Below are positions 61,216-64,000 of a stretch of 64,000 bases of DNA, one piece after another (within the stretch, counting starts at the first letter, position 1; each line of letters opens with the position of its first letter). Made by a program: the position numbers and the translations under genes. The notes under the pieces are model-generated. The model was given only the letters and a program-made list of their open reading frames with translations. It ran no database searches and had not been told where the DNA came from. This stretch comes from Bacillus wiedmannii (GTDB taxonomy: Bacteria > Bacillota > Bacilli > Bacillales > Bacillaceae_G), in contig NZ_LOBC01000061.1 of the NCBI RefSeq assembly GCF_001583695.1, forward strand, positions 124,001 through 188,000, read 5' to 3'.

Positions 61216-61572
61216 ATGAGGAAACTCAAGCGAATAAATGTTCCTAATATAGAAGAGCAACTATCACAGCCTAATGAGAAGCGAGCAATTAATAAGAAAA
61301 AACTAAGACGATTTATATTCATGTTTATATTTATTGCGGCGGCTACTTTGTACCTTCAATTTATTTTAACGAAACAACAAGAAATAATCGTAGAAAAAAA
61401 AGATACTATAACGAATCAAAAAAAACAATTGGTCTCTTTAAAGAAAGATCAGGATTTTTTAAAGACTAACATAGAAAATTTAACAGACGATGAGGAAGAA
61501 ATTTTGAAGTTTGCGAGAAAAGAATATCAATTTTCTAAGTCAAATGAAACTATATTTGTGTTGCCGAAGTAG
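61216..61572 (+). CDS. DivIC/FtsB-like septum-formation protein paralogue
   Basis: A 118-aa bitopic protein: basic cytoplasmic N-terminus (KKKLRRF), one membrane helix (about 33-50), then a coiled coil (QQEIIVEKKDTITNQKKQLV) and a C-terminal FARKEYQFSKSNETIFVL that matches the DivIC/FtsB end. The usual divIC gene lies near spoIIE, so this is a second copy of unknown role. GGGGG precedes ATG. Confidence 0.8.
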   Translation: MRKLKRINVPNIEEQLSQPNEKRAINKKKLRRFIFMFIFIAAATLYLQFILTKQQEIIVEKKDTITNQKKQLVSLKKDQDFLKTNIENLTDDEEEILKFARKEYQFSKSNETIFVLPK

Positions 61573-61580
61573 TGTAATAG

Positions 61581-61610
61581 AACAGTTAGCGATTGCTAGC
61601 TGTTTTTTTA
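61581..61610 (+). terminator. Terminator of the DivIC-like gene
   Basis: 10-bp stem AACAGTTAGC / GCTAGCTGTT (61581-61604) and seven Ts. Confidence 0.9.
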
Positions 61611-61831
61611 TGTCTGAATGGCATGGTACAAGTAACAATCACATATTGTAAACATGAAGAGTTTAAGCTGTTTTTATAATTATGGAATATACACCGGAAT
61701 AAGTATTGTTAAAATTCTGTCAATTGTATTATAATACAAGGTAAGCGGATACATTTTTTAATCAACGTTGAGTTTATCACTCATACGACTATTAAGAAAA
61801 CCGTTATCCCGTATTAGAAAGGAAGATAGCT

Positions 61832-62158
61832 GTGTACGCTTCAAATACAATTTATATCGTAGGGGATGCGAAAGCACCTCAAAATAATCCTATTACCGAA
61901 AAGTTCAAAAGTTATTTTGTAGCATTTGTACTTGTTAAGGAGACTGGGGAAATTGTAGATGCAGATTGCTCAGCGACAATTGCATTAACATCACAATTCG
62001 TTAAATATTTGTTTCTACATAAAAATATTAATGATCCACTATTGGTAACAGAAATAAAAAATAGATACTTCGGTTCGTCTCAAAAAGCACTACTTGTAGC
62101 ATTAAAAGATGCACAGAAAAAATATAATCAAATCGCTGCTTTGTCTACCCATTCCTAG
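61832..62158 (+). CDS. DUF3870 domain protein
   Basis: A 108-aa protein: NTIYIVGDAKAPQNNPITEK, EIVDADCSATIALTSQFVK and NRYFGSSQKALLVALKDAQK are the DUF3870 hallmarks. The family is often found beside catabolic operons and has no known reaction. GTG 61832 has AAGGAAG upstream. Monocistronic. Confidence 0.9.
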   Translation: MYASNTIYIVGDAKAPQNNPITEKFKSYFVAFVLVKETGEIVDADCSATIALTSQFVKYLFLHKNINDPLLVTEIKNRYFGSSQKALLVALKDAQKKYNQIAALSTHS

Positions 62159-62160
62159 AC

Positions 62161-62203
62161 AAAATCCAGCCATAAGAATCTTCTTATGGCTGGATTTTTT
62201 TAT
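62161..62203 (+). terminator. Terminator of the DUF3870 gene
   Basis: Perfect 18-bp stem 62161-62178 / 62181-62198 and T run. Confidence 0.92.
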
Positions 62204-62320
62204 TTTACATTAACCTCCTATATGAAAAGCAAGCGAAAGAGGAGATTAATTGCCCGTAAAAAACTAATCTATTTTGTGGATTAAGGTTACACTTTGTCAG
62301 ACAACGAAAGGATGAACAAT

Positions 62321-63373
62321 ATGAAAATTACCGATGTAAAAGTAAATCGTAGACGTGTAAATCTTCATACACCGTTTAAAACGGCGCTTCGTACCGTAAC
62401 TGAAATAGAAAGTATAGATGTATATATTTATACAGATGCAGGAATTGTTGGGAAGGGTGCTGCAACCGCAACACCAGTTATTACGGGGGATTTCACTAAC
62501 GGGATTGAAGAATCAATTTTAGGACCGATGCGTTCCTGTTTAATTGGTCAAGATATCATTCAATTTCAGCAGTTACTGCAGCACATTCAAATGAGTTGTA
62601 TTGGAAATCCAAGTGCGAAAGCGGCGGTAGATATTGCTTTATATGATGTGTATTGTCAACACCAAAACGTTCCACTTTACGCATTATTAGGCGGGAAGAA
62701 AGAAATTCATACAGATATTACGGTGAGTGTAGATGAGCCTTTTATTATGGCGAAAGAGGCAAAGCAACATGTAGAAAAAGGATTTCAAACTTTAAAAATT
62801 AAAGTGGGAAAATCTGCTCATTTAGATTTAGAACGTATTGAAGCAATTCGAAATAGTGTACCAAAAAATACGACGTTACGATTAGATGCAAATCAAGGGT
62901 GGAATCCAAAAGAAGCGGTTACGATCATTAAAGAGATGGAAAATCGAAATTTAAACATCGAATTTATTGAACAACCTGTTCATGCGAAAGATTGGGATGG
63001 ATTAAAGTATGTCAAAGATCATGTACAAACGCCCATTATGGCAGATGAAAGCATATTTTCAGCGAGTGATGCATTGAAAATTGTTCAAGGAGGATATGCA
63101 GACTTGCTCAATATTAAATTAATGAAATGTGGTGGCATACGTGAAGCGTGGCGTATTGCCGATATTGCCGAAACAGCTGGTGTAAAATGTATGGTCGGAA
63201 GTATGATGGAATCTTCACTTTCTGTTAGCGCTGTAGCCCATTTAGCTGCTGCACATCCTAATATTCATTACTTCGATCTGGATGCACCGCTTTGGTTAAT
63301 GGAAGAACCGGAAGGAATGACGTATTCTGGATCAAAGGTAAACCTTCAATCGACAGTGAATAGTAAATCTTAG
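62321..63373 (+). CDS. ykfB: L-Ala-D/L-Glu epimerase
   Basis: A 350-aa enolase-superfamily enzyme. The catalytic residues are K159/K161 in LKIKVGK, metal ligands D189, E217 and D242, and K266 in LNIKLMKCGG; the C-terminal DLDAP specificity loop fits dipeptide epimerases. It converts L-Ala-D-Glu from recycled murein into L-Ala-L-Glu. ATG 62321 has AAAGGATG 8 bases upstream. It is followed by ykfC after 39 bases. Confidence 0.92.
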   Translation: MKITDVKVNRRRVNLHTPFKTALRTVTEIESIDVYIYTDAGIVGKGAATATPVITGDFTNGIEESILGPMRSCLIGQDIIQFQQLLQHIQMSCIGNPSAKAAVDIALYDVYCQHQNVPLYALLGGKKEIHTDITVSVDEPFIMAKEAKQHVEKGFQTLKIKVGKSAHLDLERIEAIRNSVPKNTTLRLDANQGWNPKEAVTIIKEMENRNLNIEFIEQPVHAKDWDGLKYVKDHVQTPIMADESIFSASDALKIVQGGYADLLNIKLMKCGGIREAWRIADIAETAGVKCMVGSMMESSLSVSAVAHLAAAHPNIHYFDLDAPLWLMEEPEGMTYSGSKVNLQSTVNSKS

Positions 63374-63412
63374 GAGAAGAGATTAGTAAACTATCTTTTA
63401 AGGGGGATATGT

Positions 63413-64000
63413 ATGAAAAAAGTAGGAACTGCATTTTTAACAACTTTATTTATATTTTCATCGTTTACATCAGCAAATGCTGAAGAGAAGAAAGATAGTA
63501 AGGCATTTATCGATGTATCTGCCGCAACACTTTGGACCGCGCCTGATTCATTACGACCAATTGATGTACCAAGCGCTACAAATCCAGTTGATTTATGGAA
63601 GTGGACGAAATCAATGACGCTTGATGAGAAACTTTGGTTAACAAATGCAAATAAATTAGAAACGCAAGCGCTATTAGGTCAAGAAGTAACGGTTGTTGAT
63701 AAAAAAGGGGACTGGGTGAAAGTGTTAGTCCATGGTCAACCAACACCACGAAATGAAGAAGGGTATCCAGGATGGATGCCTGAAAAACAATTAACATATA
63801 ATCAGGAATTTGCAGATAAAACAAACGAACCTTTCGTTTTAGTAACGAAACCGACAGCTATTTTATATATAAATCCTTCTGAAAAACATAAATCGCTTGA
63901 AGTGAGCTATAATACGCGACTTCCTTTACTTAGTGAAGATACAATTTCATACCGCGTATTGTTACCAAACGGGCAGAAAGCTTGGCTACGAAAAAATGAC
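63413..64000 (+). CDS. ykfC: Gamma-D-glutamyl-L-diamino acid endopeptidase, 5' part
   Basis: The first 196 codons of a gene that runs off the window. A signal peptide (MKKVGTAFLTTLFIFSSFTS, cleavage near ANA-EE) is followed by SH3b domains (VSAATLWTAPDSLRPID..., GWMPEKQLTYNQEF, SYRVLLPNGQKAWLRKND). It matches my memory of the B. cereus NlpC/P60 endopeptidase YkfC, whose catalytic domain would lie beyond the edge. It cuts gamma-D-Glu-DAP bonds in murein peptides, supplying dipeptides for YkfB. Confidence 0.9.
   Translation, partial: MKKVGTAFLTTLFIFSSFTSANAEEKKDSKAFIDVSAATLWTAPDSLRPIDVPSATNPVDLWKWTKSMTLDEKLWLTNANKLETQALLGQEVTVVDKKGDWVKVLVHGQPTPRNEEGYPGWMPEKQLTYNQEFADKTNEPFVLVTKPTAILYINPSEKHKSLEVSYNTRLPLLSEDTISYRVLLPNGQKAWLRKND

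Overview
The window is AT-rich (low-GC) Firmicute chromosome and almost certainly comes from the Bacillus cereus group (B. cereus / thuringiensis / anthracis). The evidence is gene content and style: an AAC(3)-family acetyltransferase very like the B. anthracis protein BA2930, the ykfBC murein-peptide recycling pair, yhbDEF with two bactofilins, a tandem array of YrzI-family small proteins, type II pantothenate kinase, DUF402/DUF3870/DUF4825 proteins, strong AGGAGG ribosome-binding sites and many TTG/GTG starts. I see no rRNA, tRNA, insertion sequence, prophage or CRISPR array. It reads as accessory-rich core chromosome made of many short transcription units, nearly every one closed by an intrinsic terminator.

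Layout. 1-4157: tail of an unknown gene, AAC(3) plus CoaB-like protein, then TPR / membrane protein / NUDIX. 4261-6288: DUF402 protein and a TetR-controlled two-gene unit with two palindromic operators on its promoter. 6352-10428: sulfonate uptake and desulfonation (ssuB-ssuA-ssuC-ssuD), preceded by a leader that contains a 19-bp terminator hairpin; a dispersed repeat sits between ssuC and ssuD. 10615-10935: a 30-aa holin-like (type I) toxin candidate with a sequestered ribosome-binding site. 10973-13029: a degenerate HNH-like protein and an AI-2E-family permease. 13175-14588: minus-strand array of six yrzI paralogues behind a leader peptide and two tandem terminators. 14696-17896: lipoprotein, YtrA-type regulator with an ABC pair, and a frameshifted CcdC-family gene. 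17977-24270: 2H phosphoesterase, coaW, FabZ-like, aminotransferase, small membrane/lipoproteins, MFS. 24461-31286: many single genes (methyltransferase, nucleoside hydrolase, zincin, YjgB, MFS). 31385-36916: SgrR-like regulator divergent from an MFS pump; yhbDEF with a second pump. 37547-43181: Cys-rich protein, isochorismatase, acetyltransferases and a pair of paralogous proteins resembling spore-surface proteins. 43182-44015: a gene graveyard. 44016-51434: DegV, Lrp with an amino-acid permease, a frameshifted M3 peptidase, an APH-like kinase, an MTA/SAH nucleosidase fused to a HAD hydrolase. 51493-56043: two-component system next to a secreted S15 peptidase. 56122-64000: methyltransferase, small regulators, cytidine deaminase, PfpI / aldo-keto reductase, a DivIC-like protein, DUF3870, and ykfB-ykfC running off the end.

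Themes. Amino-acid, peptide and sulfur scavenging recur (ssu, ykfBC, PepX, M3 peptidase, Lrp/permease, MTA/SAH nucleosidase), consistent with a protein-rich, host- or insect-associated lifestyle. Gene decay is visible: two frameshifted genes, an ankyrin stub, and several terminators that have outlived their genes. The least-explained pieces are the yrzI array with its leader and coupled hairpins, the ssu leader terminator, the toxin locus, and the nucleosidase-HAD fusion with a preserved internal ribosome-binding site. All functional names come from recognising motifs and remembered family sequences; no database search was run.
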